Part shown: piece by piece, positions 33,991 to 44,443 of the stretch
How the letters are laid out: every line of letters starts with the position of its first letter
Numbering within the stretch: position 1 is the stretch's first letter
Source: Rhabdophis nuchalis
Lineage: Eukaryota; Chordata; Lepidosauria; Squamata; Natricidae
DNA length: 64,000 bases
Assembly: GCA_039707465.1 (NCBI GenBank)
Contig: CM077649.1
Span: forward strand, 17,689,001-17,753,000
Direction: 5' to 3'
Position numbers and translations under genes: made by a program
Notes under the pieces: generated by a model
Databases searched by the model: none
What the model was told of the DNA's origin: nothing
What the model saw: the letters and a program-made list of their open reading frames with translations, nothing else

Positions 33991-34517
33991 GTCCAGTTGT
34001 TTTGATGGTGACTTCTATGCAGCTTTATTTTTCCTTTGGCTGTAGTATAAAGTAGGTTAAACTGAAAAACTAAATAGCAGTGCTGACACAGAAATATCTA
34101 TTTCCTAGAACTATCATTAAGAAGCAATTTTGGAAAACGCAGCTGGCTTGTATTGCTCAGATACTTTTGACCCAGTAATGCTACACTGAAAATGTTCTTG
34201 TTTCCTTCATTGGGTCATATATCACAACAGAGTGATACTCCCTAAATTCTTTGTCTTGTACGTAATTTTATATTACCCAGGAAGGTTGCCAAAGAAATTA
34301 TCTCATGATGGTGACACGGAGGGTTTGGAGTATCTATTGGAGTTCTTGTAATTATCTTTGTTTGAGTAGAAGCACAAAATACTCCAACATCTGGAAATAG
34401 AACACTTATCCTAGTTTAGGATTTGCCTAACAATCCAAGATTTGCCTAACAATCCAGACACAACATAGATCTTAGTTTTCTCTCCCACTCTTCTTCTAAG
34501 AAGACCATCTCCTAGAG

Positions 34518-34636
34518 CACCTGTGTCAAACTTGCTGTGTCCTATTGATGTTTAACAACGTTTTCCCCATTCACAGAGGTGGTTGTGGCCTGCATGTGAT
34601 GCATACAGCCTGTGGGCCGCCAATTTGACACCCCTA
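34518..34636. mobile_element. hAT-type MITE, GTGTCAAACTT family
   Basis: Begins CACCTGTGTCAAACTT and ends TTTGACACCCCTA. Perfect 8-bp target duplication tcctagag at 34510-34517 and 34637-34644. Confidence 0.82.
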
Positions 34637-34745
34637 TCCTAGAGCATTTTAAGGATTAATAATAGGGAAAGAAAGTGGGTGTTTAATTCCTAAATAATAT
34701 GTAGTCAAGCATGTTCACCAAAATCAATTGGGTAATCCTGTGATC

Positions 34746-34956
34746 ATTTATTTTATTTATTTATTTAAATTTTAAATTTTGTATCCCGCCCTTCTCCACA
34801 GAGGACCCAGGGCGGCGCACAGGAAATTTAAAAAACATACAAAATACAATAAATATAATTTAAAAGACTATTAAATAAACCTATCCTGCGCTAAAACCAA
34901 ATTTTAAAAACCCAATTTAAAACTACCTAAAAGTCCCCATGGGAGGTTAGGCTAGT
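34746..34956 (-). mobile_element. L2/CR1-clade LINE 3' tail
   Basis: Inverted 3' end: TTTATTTATTTAAAT, then CCCGCCCTTCTCC and GGCGGCGCACAGG, up to GGGAGGTTAGGCTAG. Non-coding part only. Nearly the same tail as at 56,897. Confidence 0.8.
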
Positions 34957-34960
34957 TTTA

Positions 34961-35300
34961 TTATTTATTATTTAATAATTTTATTATTCTGTGGTTAATC
35001 TTTGGTGAGATTCACAGCCTTTGGGGCTGGTTGGTAGCTCAACAGCTCGAGTCCTAACCAAGGACCTAGGAACTGTCAAGGTAACATCGGAGGACTCGGA
35101 GGTTAACATCGCCCTGTTCCAAGCAGGGTGGCCCTTTGTAGAGTCAGAATGCTCAAGTCCAGCAAACCTAGAACCTCCATGTAGCGAGGCAGTCCCCTAG
35201 GTATTGCTCCAAGGGCTCCAATCACAATTGGGACAACACATGACTTTCTCTTCCACAGTCACTCAACTTCAATTTGCAAGTCCTGGTATTTTGTGATTTT

Positions 35301-35347
<47 letters not shown>

Positions 35348-36895
35348 TGTTATTATTTAATCTTTGGTGAGATTCAAAGCCTTGGGGGCTGGTTGGTAGC
35401 TCAACAGCTTGAGTCCTAATCAAGGACCTAGGAACTGTTAAGGTAACGTCAGAGGATATAAACTATTCCAAGAAGGGTGGGTTTTTTTTGTAGGATCAGA
35501 ATGTTCAAGTCTGGTAAATTTAGAATTTCCAAATAGCGAGGTAGCCCTTTAGGTATTGCTCCAAGGGCTCTAATTACAATTGGGACAACACATGATTTCT
35601 TTTTCCACAGTCACTCAACTTCAATTTGCAAGTCCCGGTACTTTGTGATTTTTTCTTACTGCTTATTTTCAATTCATGCACCACCAGGTATTACAATGTC
35701 AATGAACCATACTTTTTTCTTTTCAACTACTGTTATGTCAGGTGTGTTGTAGGCCAAGTGCCTGTCAGTCTGAAGTCTGAAGTCCTAGAAGATCTTGACT
35801 TTCTCATTCTCTAAAACCTTCTCAACCTGAAGTTCCCAGTGGTTTTTCTGTACTCAAATCCAAACTTCTGGCACAATTTCCAGTGAATAATCTTAGCAAC
35901 ACAGTCATGGCATTGTAGGTAGTCAGTTTGTGAAATTATTATTATTATTTACTTTATTCATTAAACATGAAACTCAGCCAACTGAACATTTAAAAATGCA
36001 TTACAAATACCATTGACTGGTGCTAATGGTTGATATGGTTTGCTGCCAGCATCCTAGGTATCAACCAAGTACCTTCTTAAAATATAAGATGTTCCAAGTA
36101 GTGCAATTTTTTGCAGTTCCACTGGTAGGAAGCTGCAATTTGTTGATGTATCTTGCCCCAATGATGCTTACATGTTTCATCCATAGCCGTGTAGTTTCGA
36201 TGGCGAGGTTGCAAGGTTATTTTTTCTAGTTCTTTTTCTTCGACTCTGGCATCTCCAGGAACAGCAATATCAATAAACTGTACACTTCGGCCCTCTAAAA
36301 TCATGATATCTGGCATGTTGTACTCCAAATGACAATCTGTTTGAATTCAAAAATCCCACAAGATCTTCACCTTCTCATTTCTGATAACTTTTCCCACTTT
36401 ATGTTCCCATGACTTTCTGGATACAGGTAAATCATATTTTTTACATAATGACCAGTGGATTAATTTAGCAACTCGGTCATGTCTAGCTTTGTAATCAGTT
36501 TGTGTGATTTTGCTGCATTCACATATTAAATATGAAACAGTTTTGACTTTGTTATTGCAAAGTCGGCAGTTTGCGTTGTCAGTGGCTTTTTGAATCTTCG
36601 TTTTCATGGCATTAGTTTGTAGTGTTTGTTCTTGAGCAGCCAGTATTAAACCTTCCATTTCTTTCTTGATAGTTCCCATCTTAAGCCATGTCCATGTCAA
36701 GTTGTCATCACATGTTCCTTCAATGTTTTTCAAGTGCTGTCCATGCAAAGCCTTGGTCTTCCATCTATTTAATCTGTCATCCAGCTGTTTTTCCTTATAT
36801 TTTGCCATTGTTTCTATTGTTTTCATGCTGTTCTCCATTTTCACAGCCTGCAGCAATTTTTCTGTACTTTGGTTCACGTAATCATTCAAACTTCA
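34961..36895 (-). mobile_element. Cluster of R4/Dong-clade non-LTR retrotransposon fragments
   Basis: Three minus-strand pieces (about 34961-35296, 35355-35930, 35938-36895). The last encodes the C-terminal half of an R4-type protein: LKMGTIKKEMEGLILAAQ, the cysteine motif CRLCNNKVKTVSYLICEC, and the restriction-like endonuclease region PDIMILEGRSVQFIDIAVPG. The middle copy repeats PDITVVEKKKVWFIDIVIPG with stops. The first two copies share the 3' end (TTTGGTGAGATTCA) and are separated by an ATC microsatellite at 35297-35346. All are inactive. Confidence 0.75.
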
Positions 36896-37017
36896 AACAG
36901 AACTGAACAATTGTGATGTTCAGTTCTACAGGGCTTAGTATTAGACACGGGCTGGCAAAGTACTTCAATTTTGTTCAGACTGAATCAATTTCACAAATTT
37001 CCTTTGAGCATCTATAG

Positions 37018-37581
37018 CAGGGATGTCCAAACCTGGGAACTTTAAGACTTGTGGACTTCAACTTGCCCCATACATCCCTTGGACCGATACGCTCCCACAG
37101 AGAGGGCCTTCTCAGGGTGCCGTTGGCCGGGCAATGCCGACTGGTGACACCCAGGGGAAGAGCCTTCTCTGTGGCGGGGCCAGCCCTTTGGAACGACCTA
37201 CCCCCCCCCGAATTACGCACCATCACCGACCTCCGCCTCTTCCGCCAATGTCTAAAGACATACCTATTCCAACAAGCCGGCCTAGCCTAACCTCCCATGG
37301 GGACTTTTAGATAGTTTTATTGGGTATTTTAAAATTGGGTTTTTAGCATATGATAAGACGGTTTAATTTATATTTTAAATTGTGTATTTATTTTTGTACT
37401 CTGTATGTTTTTTAAATTTCCTGTGCGCTGCCCTGGGTCCTTTGCGGAGAAGGGCGGGATATAAATGTAAATAAACTAAACTAAACTAAACTCCCAGAAT
37501 TCCCCAGCCAGCATAGCTGGCTGGGGAATTCTGGGAGTTGAAGTCCACAAGTCTTAAAGTTCCCAAGTTTGGACATCCCTG
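37018..37581. mobile_element. hAT foldback MITE (copy H) split by an L2 LINE
   Basis: Termini CAGGGATGTCCAAAC / GTTTGGACATCCCTG. Perfect 8-bp duplication atctatag at 37010-37017 and 37582-37589. The left arm breaks at CTTCAACT and resumes after the LINE at 37,492 with CCCAGAATTCCC, so the LINE landed in the arm. Confidence 0.88.
37063..37491 (+). mobile_element. L2/CR1-clade LINE 3' end nested in copy H
   Basis: Encodes [30 protein letters not shown] and [16 protein letters not shown], then CTGCCCTGGGTCC and an AAACTAAACTAAACT tail. One extra C in a C-run (about 37201-37209) shifts the frame. Confidence 0.85.
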
Positions 37582-37589
37582 ATCTATAG

Positions 37590-39800
37590 TGTTTTGGAGT
37601 GATCTAATGAGCCTCCACATTTACAGTGTCAAATGCTTTTGCTTAGAAGTGATTCTAAAATACTCCAAAGGTGTTCTATGTATAGACCAGACCAATGCAT
37701 CTCACAAGGTTCTTGTAATGGGAAAAAGAGGAGGAGGAAGGAGTTTTAGTTATGTTCACCAAATTATTTATGCAGGAATAAAGGTAAGCACAAATATACT
37801 GTAAATAAATACATATACTAATAACACCTGACACATTTTGTTCCCCAGGTTTACCTAAAATGCTATATTAAGCAGTAAAATTCAGCAACATCCTCAGTCT
37901 TGAGACTACAGAGTAGTAAAATATTACATATGCTTGTAAGAAAGAGCAATGCATTCACTATGTTTTAGTACTGCTTTGGCAACATATTAAGACATCCAAA
38001 CATATAATCATGGTTCTTTCTGCGGTCATCACCATGTCATCATTGGCTGCTTTTATTATTATGTTAGTTAAATTGCTATCCACATGACTAGCTGATGTAG
38101 CCAAAGCTTGTAAGTGATTATTGATGTGCAATGCTCGGTTTAGGGTATCTGCAAATGATTAAAAATCATTAAGAAAACTATAAAGGTTAAATATTTGCTT
38201 GGGCTGCATCTATGTGTAAGAGAGAATGCAAAAGTAACCAAAATCTCAAATTTAAATATAAATTATGGATTCCTTAAAATTTATAATTATGATTTATTAA
38301 AACATATAATAAAATTTTCCTTGAGTAGAGCTCAACATTTGAATTTGAATTTCTTTCTTTCTTTTTAATGGCAACAATATAATAATAATCTTTATTGTCA
38401 TTGTACTAAAATTACAATGAAATTCTACAATATAGAACCCTTTGTCATTGCTTTTCTCCAGGGTGTTCTTTTGATCTCCCAATCAACATCCTGAGATTAC
38501 ATGATCATCCAATACAGGTCTGATTTTTCTTAACTTTTTTGAGATCAGCCAAGATTTGCAAGCTGACATTACCTCTACCACCAACTATAATATCAAAATA
38601 AAGACAAAAGTAAAACTTAAATAATGTCTCATTGTAAGTTCCATTTTTGTAAATAAAACAAGTATTCTTAAATGATTCTTGATATATACCTAAATGCTAT
38701 TTTGTACTTTATTGTACAGTAGTAACAGATCAAAACACAAAAATGCAATATGCATTAGCTCCCATTCAGGGGAATTTAAACTTTTACAATCTTATTACAA
38801 CTACTATTTGACAGTATTGCCACAAACCATTCTGGGGAAAAATTTCTCTGGAGCGGTTCATTCAGCAACAGATAAGTAACAATCCTCCTGCCTCTTCTCC
38901 AATAGTTGATGGGGGTAAAGGTAACATCTTTTTTTTTTTGGTCCAAACTGTATGTCGCTGGTTCATTTAGAATTCAGATCTTTATTGTTGTATGTATCAG
39001 ATCAGAAGCTGAAAGAAAATAAGCAGCAAAAGATGATTGAACAAGTATTTCAAAACAGGTTTAATTTAATCAGCCAGTCCCAGAACACATGCAAGTAAAC
39101 ATACCCCCTTCCCAAAGAGCAAAATCTGCAACAGCTCATATCAAACAAATAAGTCCACTGGTTGCTAGTTTCATGCATTATTTTCTGATCTCTCCAACTC
39201 AGATTTTAGGGATTGGGGCAGCTCTTATCTAGCTTTATGCCACAGCCAAGGAGGAGACACTTTCAGCTTAGACTGTGAGGTCAAAAAACATTTTATTTGC
39301 AACTTGCACTGGACCAGCATGGTGGAGTAACATCTATAACCTTCAATAAGAAGCTGTCATCCTGCAGTGGATAAATTTAGTGATAATGAGCTCTCCCATA
39401 TCCCTTCCCCATCCAGAAGCAGAAAGCATTGAGTGATAGAGACCCACCATTTAATTTGCTAAGAGGAGCTCTAGGGACTTTCTGTGTGCTAGAGTCATTG
39501 CTCAATAACACAATATGCTTCAGGAAAAACATTGTTTTACAATCTGATAATTAATTAACAATCTAAAAAAATAATCAAAACACAACTAAGGAACAGGAAA
39601 TCTGGTAAATGTCAAGGAAGCAGAAGTTGGCAGGCTCACTGTTGTCCTCAGGAGCCACAATGGTGATTCAAGATCGTTAGCATCAGAGAAACAATCACAT
39701 GGAATCCAAAAATGGAAAACTCTTCTACCTCCAACATGGAAATTCTAAAAATTACCACAAATAACTTCCAGGCAACAATCCTGCCTCTTAGATTAAAAAG
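37590..39800. other. Intergenic, mostly featureless
   Basis: AT-rich sequence without recognisable genes. 38380-38425 (ATCTTTATTGTCATTG) matches the edge of a repeat also seen at 40,170-40,210. Nothing else supported. Confidence 0.45.
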
Positions 39801-39810
39801 GCAAGGTGTA

Positions 39811-39827
39811 TGTATGTATGCATGTAT

Positions 39828-39877
<50 letters not shown>

Positions 39878-39897
39878 ATGTATGTATGTATGTATGT
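39811..39897. repeat. GT / ATGT compound microsatellite
   Basis: A GTAT stretch, then about 14 GT units, then about 12 GTAT units, ending at a Penelope-like repeat arm. Long simple repeats of this sort are common in squamates. Confidence 0.9.
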
Positions 39898-40110
39898 TTT
39901 CTGAGGTTTTCGCGGGTGTTTGTATGTAGGTCTTTGGTTGTTCGGGTTTTTCCCCGCGTAGAATTGGAAGTATCTTCAGGAGCAAATGGAAGCACCAAGC
40001 TGAAAGCACCAGCCTGAAGATGGTGAATGAGACTTCATCGAAACGTCGTGAAGATACTTCCAATTCTACGCGGGAGAAAACCCGAACAACCAAAGACATA
40101 CATACGTACA
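39893..40110. mobile_element. Penelope-like inverted repeat with hammerhead-like core
   Basis: Arms GTCTTTGGTTGTTCGGG (left, from about 39930) and CCCGAACAACCAAAGAC (right, about 40080-40097) enclose a 48-bp stem and a loop. The plus-strand loop reads CTGAAGA (about 40013-40019), a six-pair hairpin GGTGAA/TTCATC, then GAAACGTC. That is the layout of minimal hammerheads known from Penelope-like elements. Class is by analogy. A further diverged arm lies at 40945-41013. Confidence 0.55.
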
Positions 40111-40116
40111 TACATA

Positions 40117-40118
40117 CA

Positions 40119-40172
<54 letters not shown>
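40117..40172. repeat. AAT trinucleotide microsatellite
   Basis: About 18 uninterrupted AAT units, giving the asparagine/isoleucine homopolymer frames on the two strands. Not coding. Confidence 0.95.
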
Positions 40173-40309
40173 CTTTATTGTCATTGTAATAATAAAATTA
40201 CAATGAAATTGGTTGAGCGCCAGGTGGAATACAGAAAGCAGTGATAGCCACAATAGGAATCTCTCTCCAGGCAAATGAAAAGGCCGACAAATGACAGTTG
40301 AAATAAAAT

Positions 40310-40880
40310 GGCCGACAAATGACAGTTGAAAAGGATCAATTGTACTTTGTCTTTTATTATCCATTTCTTCAAATCTGTTTGGCATTTTAGGAGTTGGTGG
40401 AAGAGGAGCACGTCTCTTTTTCTTTTTTGTTTCTTGTTGCAATGAACTTTGAGGAATCGCACTTGGCATTTTTTCTTCTCTCTCAGCTTTCCCAATAGAA
40501 AAGGATGGAATAACTGGTAGGGGTGGTGCTCTCCGCTTCTTCATTTCAATTCTTGCAGTTGCCCTTGTATATTCCCAAGAGATAATGATGGTGCCACCGT
40601 TACAGAACATAAACTTCGTGAAGAATCTGCGATCATTGTTTCATCAAGGCTTTGTTTATGATACAACCTAGGTTTTAAAAATTCTCCACTACCCAGATCT
40701 AGGCGTCATCTTGAGGATTTCTCTGCCTGAAACTTGTTTTTCTTACTTGTCCTAAAAAACTCTGAGTAATCCTTTCTTTCTTTAACTGATGTGTCACAAC
40801 CAGTTGATATGTTTGTTTCTCAATAATTCACAGTAGGTTCAAAGCGAGTTTTTGATGGAAAAGTCTGCTGTGACACCAGG
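40310..40880 (-). pseudogene. Broken intronless COBL (cordon-bleu)-like fragment
   Basis: The minus strand encodes two KRRAP-type motifs in COBL order: IEMKKRRAPPLPVIP and KKKKRRAPLPPTPKMPN. Upstream, in shifted frames, are SVTVAPSLSLGNIQ, LYHKQSLDETMIADSSRSL and DYSEFFRTSKKNKF, resembling the FFRSKKK and PSLSLS segments that precede MKKRRAPPPP in COBL. The pieces run together without introns and are broken by frameshifts and stops, so it looks like a retrocopy or captured exons. COBL versus COBLL1 cannot be settled. Confidence 0.55.
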
Positions 40881-41360
40881 AGCTCAAAGCCGCTGCGCCT
40901 AAGCGCGCCGCCATCTTGGATTGCAACATATATAAGTGTTTTGGCTTTGGGGAAAAGACCCGAATAAACCAAAACCTACGTACCTATACCTGTGAAAATC
41001 TACGAAAACAAATATCTTATCTATATATCTATATCTATATCATCTATATCTATATCTATCTCTCTATCTCTCTATTTAATTTAATTCTAAACTGCCACAC
41101 TTAGTAGGAAAATTGGAATAAAGTTGTATTTATGGTTGATTGGACATGAATAATTGTTTCAGGTGTTGTACTTGAATATTCCATTTATCAGACTTTGGGA
41201 CTTTAGAGAGCATTACACTGATCTCTAGTAGGATAAATCCATATAAAGCAGGTGTGTCTAACCCATGGCCCAGAGGCTACTTGCAACCCAGAACACTATG
41301 GACCCACAAGATAATAAAAAATATGGTGGATATGGTAGGATAAAGCAGGTATCTATGGCC

Positions 41361-41417
41361 CTATGTTCTATTTAATGTACATTTTTTCATCAAAAATGTA
41401 CATTAAATAGAACATAG
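41361..41417. repeat. Perfect 26-bp hairpin
   Basis: Left arm 41361-41386 and right arm 41392-41417 are exact reverse complements around a 5-base loop (TCATC). AT-rich; no family recognised. Confidence 0.8.
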
Positions 41418-41435
41418 ACCAAAGCCAAATCAGCT

Positions 41436-41680
41436 TTGTGGAATCAGAATAATCAGAATCAGAATAGAGCTGGAAGGGACCTTGGATGTCTTCTAGTCAA
41501 CTCCCTTCTCAAACAGGAGATCCTATACCATTTCAGACAAGTGATGTCTTAAAAACCTTCAGTGATGAATCACTCGCAACTTTTGAAGGTTCCACTGGTT
41601 AACTGTCCTCACTGCTAGCAAGTTTCTCCTTAATTTCAGGTTGCTTCTCTCCTTGATTAGTTTCCATTTATTACCGTATT
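41436..41680 (-). mobile_element. CR1 LINE 3' UTR fragment
   Basis: Plus-strand GGAAGGGACCTTGGATG, TCTTCTAGTCAAC, ACCATTTCAGACAAG and TTCTCTCCTTGATTAG are antisense CR1 3' UTR text. The left edge (ATCAGAATAATCAGAATC) is a CR1 terminal simple repeat. Minus-strand element. Confidence 0.75.
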
Positions 41681-41689
41681 TCTTGGACC

Positions 41690-42830
41690 AAGAACAAATT
41701 CAACCAAAAGATTAAAGATCAGACCATAATCCACAAGGAAGCACTAATACCAGCACAAGGACAAGGTTTTAATGCATATGCTGACACTTATTGCCTTCTT
41801 GCATGCCTGTTGCATTGAACTGAAGAACTGTCCTGGGACTGTCCTCGGTTTCAACTCCTAAAGCTCTAAAAGCTTGAGGCCACAATGTCAGGGGGGAAAA
41901 AATCCTCTTTCTACTTGAGCCATAAAATCTTCTGCTGAGGCCTTCCAAGCAGAGCATTGCAATGAGCTTTTCCAATGGTGGTATCCTAGTCTTTGAACAG
42001 TATCTCCCCTAAAATATAATTGAAAGCTACTTTATAATAAGTTACAAAGTCAAATGAAGACTGTTTATTTCACATCACTTTGTTTTAGAAAGTTGAAAAC
42101 TATCCTGAAAACATCACTGATACTTATCACTGTCAATGCTGTAAAACACAAGTGTATTTAAAATAAAAATTATTCGTTTTGTCTTTGTCTTTACTTAGAT
42201 ATACAGTAGCTAAGTTTAGGCTATCCTGTCTTAACTGCAAACTTTCAGAAACAAGAGACTAAAGAAGAGATAGGGGAAACGCATCACTGCCATCTGGTGG
42301 TCATCTTTGGGTCTGCCGTCCCAAACCCGGTAAAATTAATTGCTGTTTTAGGTGACTCCATAAGGGACAAAACAACCTCTGTTCTTACCCCTTTGGAACT
42401 CTTCCAGTTCATTTATATTTATCCAGAAGAAATAAGTTGCGTTTATTTTAATTGCCATCACTTCAAAGTAAAGGACTGCAGTTTTGGAATGAAGACAAAT
42501 ATCAATAATCACTATCATAATTTAATTGGAGCCAGTTTTAAGTACAGCACAGAGTTTTCCATCTCACTCTTAATTCCTTATAGGAGAGTCTGGTGCAAGG
42601 CATTCTTTTTGCATCCCCGAGTAAGGAAAACCTACTCAGGATTTCAAAGCAAACTTTATAGACTCCAGACAGCACAGTAGTGCAGCGCTGTACCTTCATG
42701 TCATAAAATACAATTTGCCTATGGGTCAAGATCGGACAATTCAAAAAGTTATGAAGGTGGCAAAAATTTGAAATATTTAATTGTAAATTAATTTAATTGC
42801 AGCTAGAATTGCATTTGCAAAAAATTGGAG
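41690..42830. other. Intergenic, no feature recognised
   Basis: The 127-codon plus-strand frame at 42297-42680 has no recognisable domain and normal AT-rich composition. I do not support it as a gene. Confidence 0.4.
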
Positions 42831-42834
42831 AAAT

Positions 42835-43106
42835 AATAATAATATAATAATATTTAATACTTGTAGACCGCTCCCTCTCCCCATAGGGACTCGGGGCGGT
42901 GCACAGGAAGAATAAAAAACAGCAAATATACAAACATTTAAAAACAAATTAAACCTATACCTGTGCTAAAAATCCCCATTAAAACTAAGTTAAACTAAAA
43001 TAACATTCCCAATTAAATATAATATCCCATAGACAGAGAGACTATCCTAGGCCGGCTAGACAGAAAAGATGTGTTTTTAATTTTAGACGGAAGGAGCGGA
43101 GGTAAT
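42835..43106 (-). mobile_element. L2/CR1-clade LINE 3' end, cut by an L1
   Basis: Minus-strand tail (AATAATATTTAATACTTG), CGCTCCCTCTCCCC and GGCGGTGCACAGG, ending abruptly at GAAGGAGCGGAGGTAA where L1 sequence begins. Confidence 0.75.
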
Positions 43107-43768
43107 TGAGAAATTACCTTCTCAAGAGGAAATTATTTATAAGATTATGGACTGTGCAGAAATGAGTAAACTGACATTTGAAATTAGAGAACAAAAGGAT
43201 GAAGAATTTTATAAAATATGTAACTTGTTTTATCAATGGTTAGACAAAAGACATCAGGGGATTTAATATATAAAAGAACTCTTAGAAACAGAATTCAATT
43301 ATTAGGACTAACAGAAATGATCATAAATTGAGACTATGTTGTATTAGAAAGATATTTTGTATTTTAACCAAAATACTTAAAAGATGTATGCATAACGGAA
43401 AATTTGGATAAATTCTTGGCTCTATATAGAGAAAATAATATGGTTATGTATTTTATAAGAGCAATTTACTCCATAAAGATAATTGAGAATATTGTTACAA
43501 AATAATCTTGGGAGAATTCTATACCTTTCTCCTCACTTGTTGAATAATCACTGACTTGAAATATTGTCATTATGTAAAGAATAAGATGATATGAAAGCTT
43601 AAAATTTATACACAAACACGGGATGGAAACTTAATAAGTATCTTTGTAACTCTCAGGATCGCTGCACAAAATTTATGACCGAACGACATGTTGTATGAAA
43701 TTGAAAATGATTGATTGTCTTATTTGCTTTTAAATGTTGAAAATAAAAAAAAATTTTTTTTAAGAAAG
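43107..43768 (+). mobile_element. L1 LINE 3' fragment
   Basis: Encodes EEIIYKIMDCAEMSKLTFEI, then FYKICNLFYQWLDKR, the last part of L1 ORF2, before stops. A 3' UTR and an A-rich tail follow (43740-43765). Different subfamily from 4,192. Confidence 0.65.
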
Positions 43769-43951
43769 TTATGAAGGTGGCTGCTTTTGACCCTCTTTCT
43801 GACAAATCTCCTTATAGCTATGCCTCAAAGCAAACGTCATAAAGCGGCCTCTGTCTTTCGCAACGAAATCGTCAAGTACTCCTTGGCTATCATTGAGTGC
43901 CTATTAGGGACTTCATAGCACCGATATGGCAGCTTTAAAGAAGGCTTCAAA

Positions 43952-44150
43952 ACAGAGGTTCCCAAACTTGGCAACTTGAAGATTTGTGGACTTCAATTCC
44001 CAGAATTCTCCAGCCAGCTAAGTCCACAAGCTATGCTGGCTGGAGAATCCTGGGAGTTGAAGTCCATAAGTCTTAAAGTTGCCATGCTTAAATGGGTTCC
44101 CAAACTTGGCTTAAACCAAGTTAAAGTTCCCAAACTTTAACCCACGTTTA
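43952..44150. repeat. Rearranged hAT foldback MITE (copy I)
   Basis: Starts CAGAGGTTCCCAAACTTGGC, with both arms present but interrupted (GTCCACAAGCTATGC inserted centrally) and extra AAACTTGG/CCAAGTT segments at the right. A C-tract follows at 44168-44184. About 250 bases upstream of MRPL39. Confidence 0.6.
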
Positions 44151-44224
44151 AAGCTAGGATATCAATCCCCCCCCCCCCCCCCCCAATAAGTTCTTTTCTC
44201 ATAGCGGTGCAAAAAACCCAAACC

Positions 44225-44394
44225 CCATTCATTCCAAATAGCCTCGACTACCGCTGAAGCGAAGCGGCCGCAGAGGAACCGCGGAGAGACGGAACGCTTT
44301 TTTCGCGATCGGTGTTTCCGGAGGACGCGAAGTGCGTCACACCGCCCAAAGGAGGTGGTGGTGGTGGAGGAGGACGAGCGAAAGGAAGCCGGGG
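44225..44394 (+). promoter_or_regulatory. MRPL39: MRPL39 promoter / CpG-rich 5' region
   Basis: GC- and CpG-rich sequence directly upstream of the MRPL39 ATG. It contains a TTCCGG core (ETS/GABP-like, common in mitochondrial ribosomal protein promoters) near 44317 and a TGCGTCA CRE/ATF-like site near 44332. No TATA box. Role inferred from position and composition only. Confidence 0.6.
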
Positions 44395-44443
44395 ATGGCT
44401 TCTGTTTCGTTTGCCCGCGGACTATGGCGGGGCTGCAGCCAAA
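44395..44443 (+). CDS. MRPL39: MRPL39 exon 1 (mitochondrial targeting start)
   Basis: ATG in strong context (G at -3, G at +4). Encodes [16 protein letters not shown], a short amphipathic, arginine-containing, acid-free leader typical of a matrix targeting peptide. Phase 1 donor GTAAGC. Lies in a CpG-rich stretch. Confidence 0.88.

Noticed and set aside
35297..35346. Direct-repeat block that might suggest a CRISPR-like array
   Set aside because: Simple ATC microsatellite in a vertebrate genome; no spacers.
39648..40244. Frames with long Tyr/His/Thr or Asn runs
   Set aside because: Translations of GT/ATGT and AAT microsatellites.
42297..42680. 127-codon plus-strand open frame between the genes
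   Set aside because: No recognisable domain, no splice or promoter context, composition like surrounding AT-rich DNA; best explained as chance.
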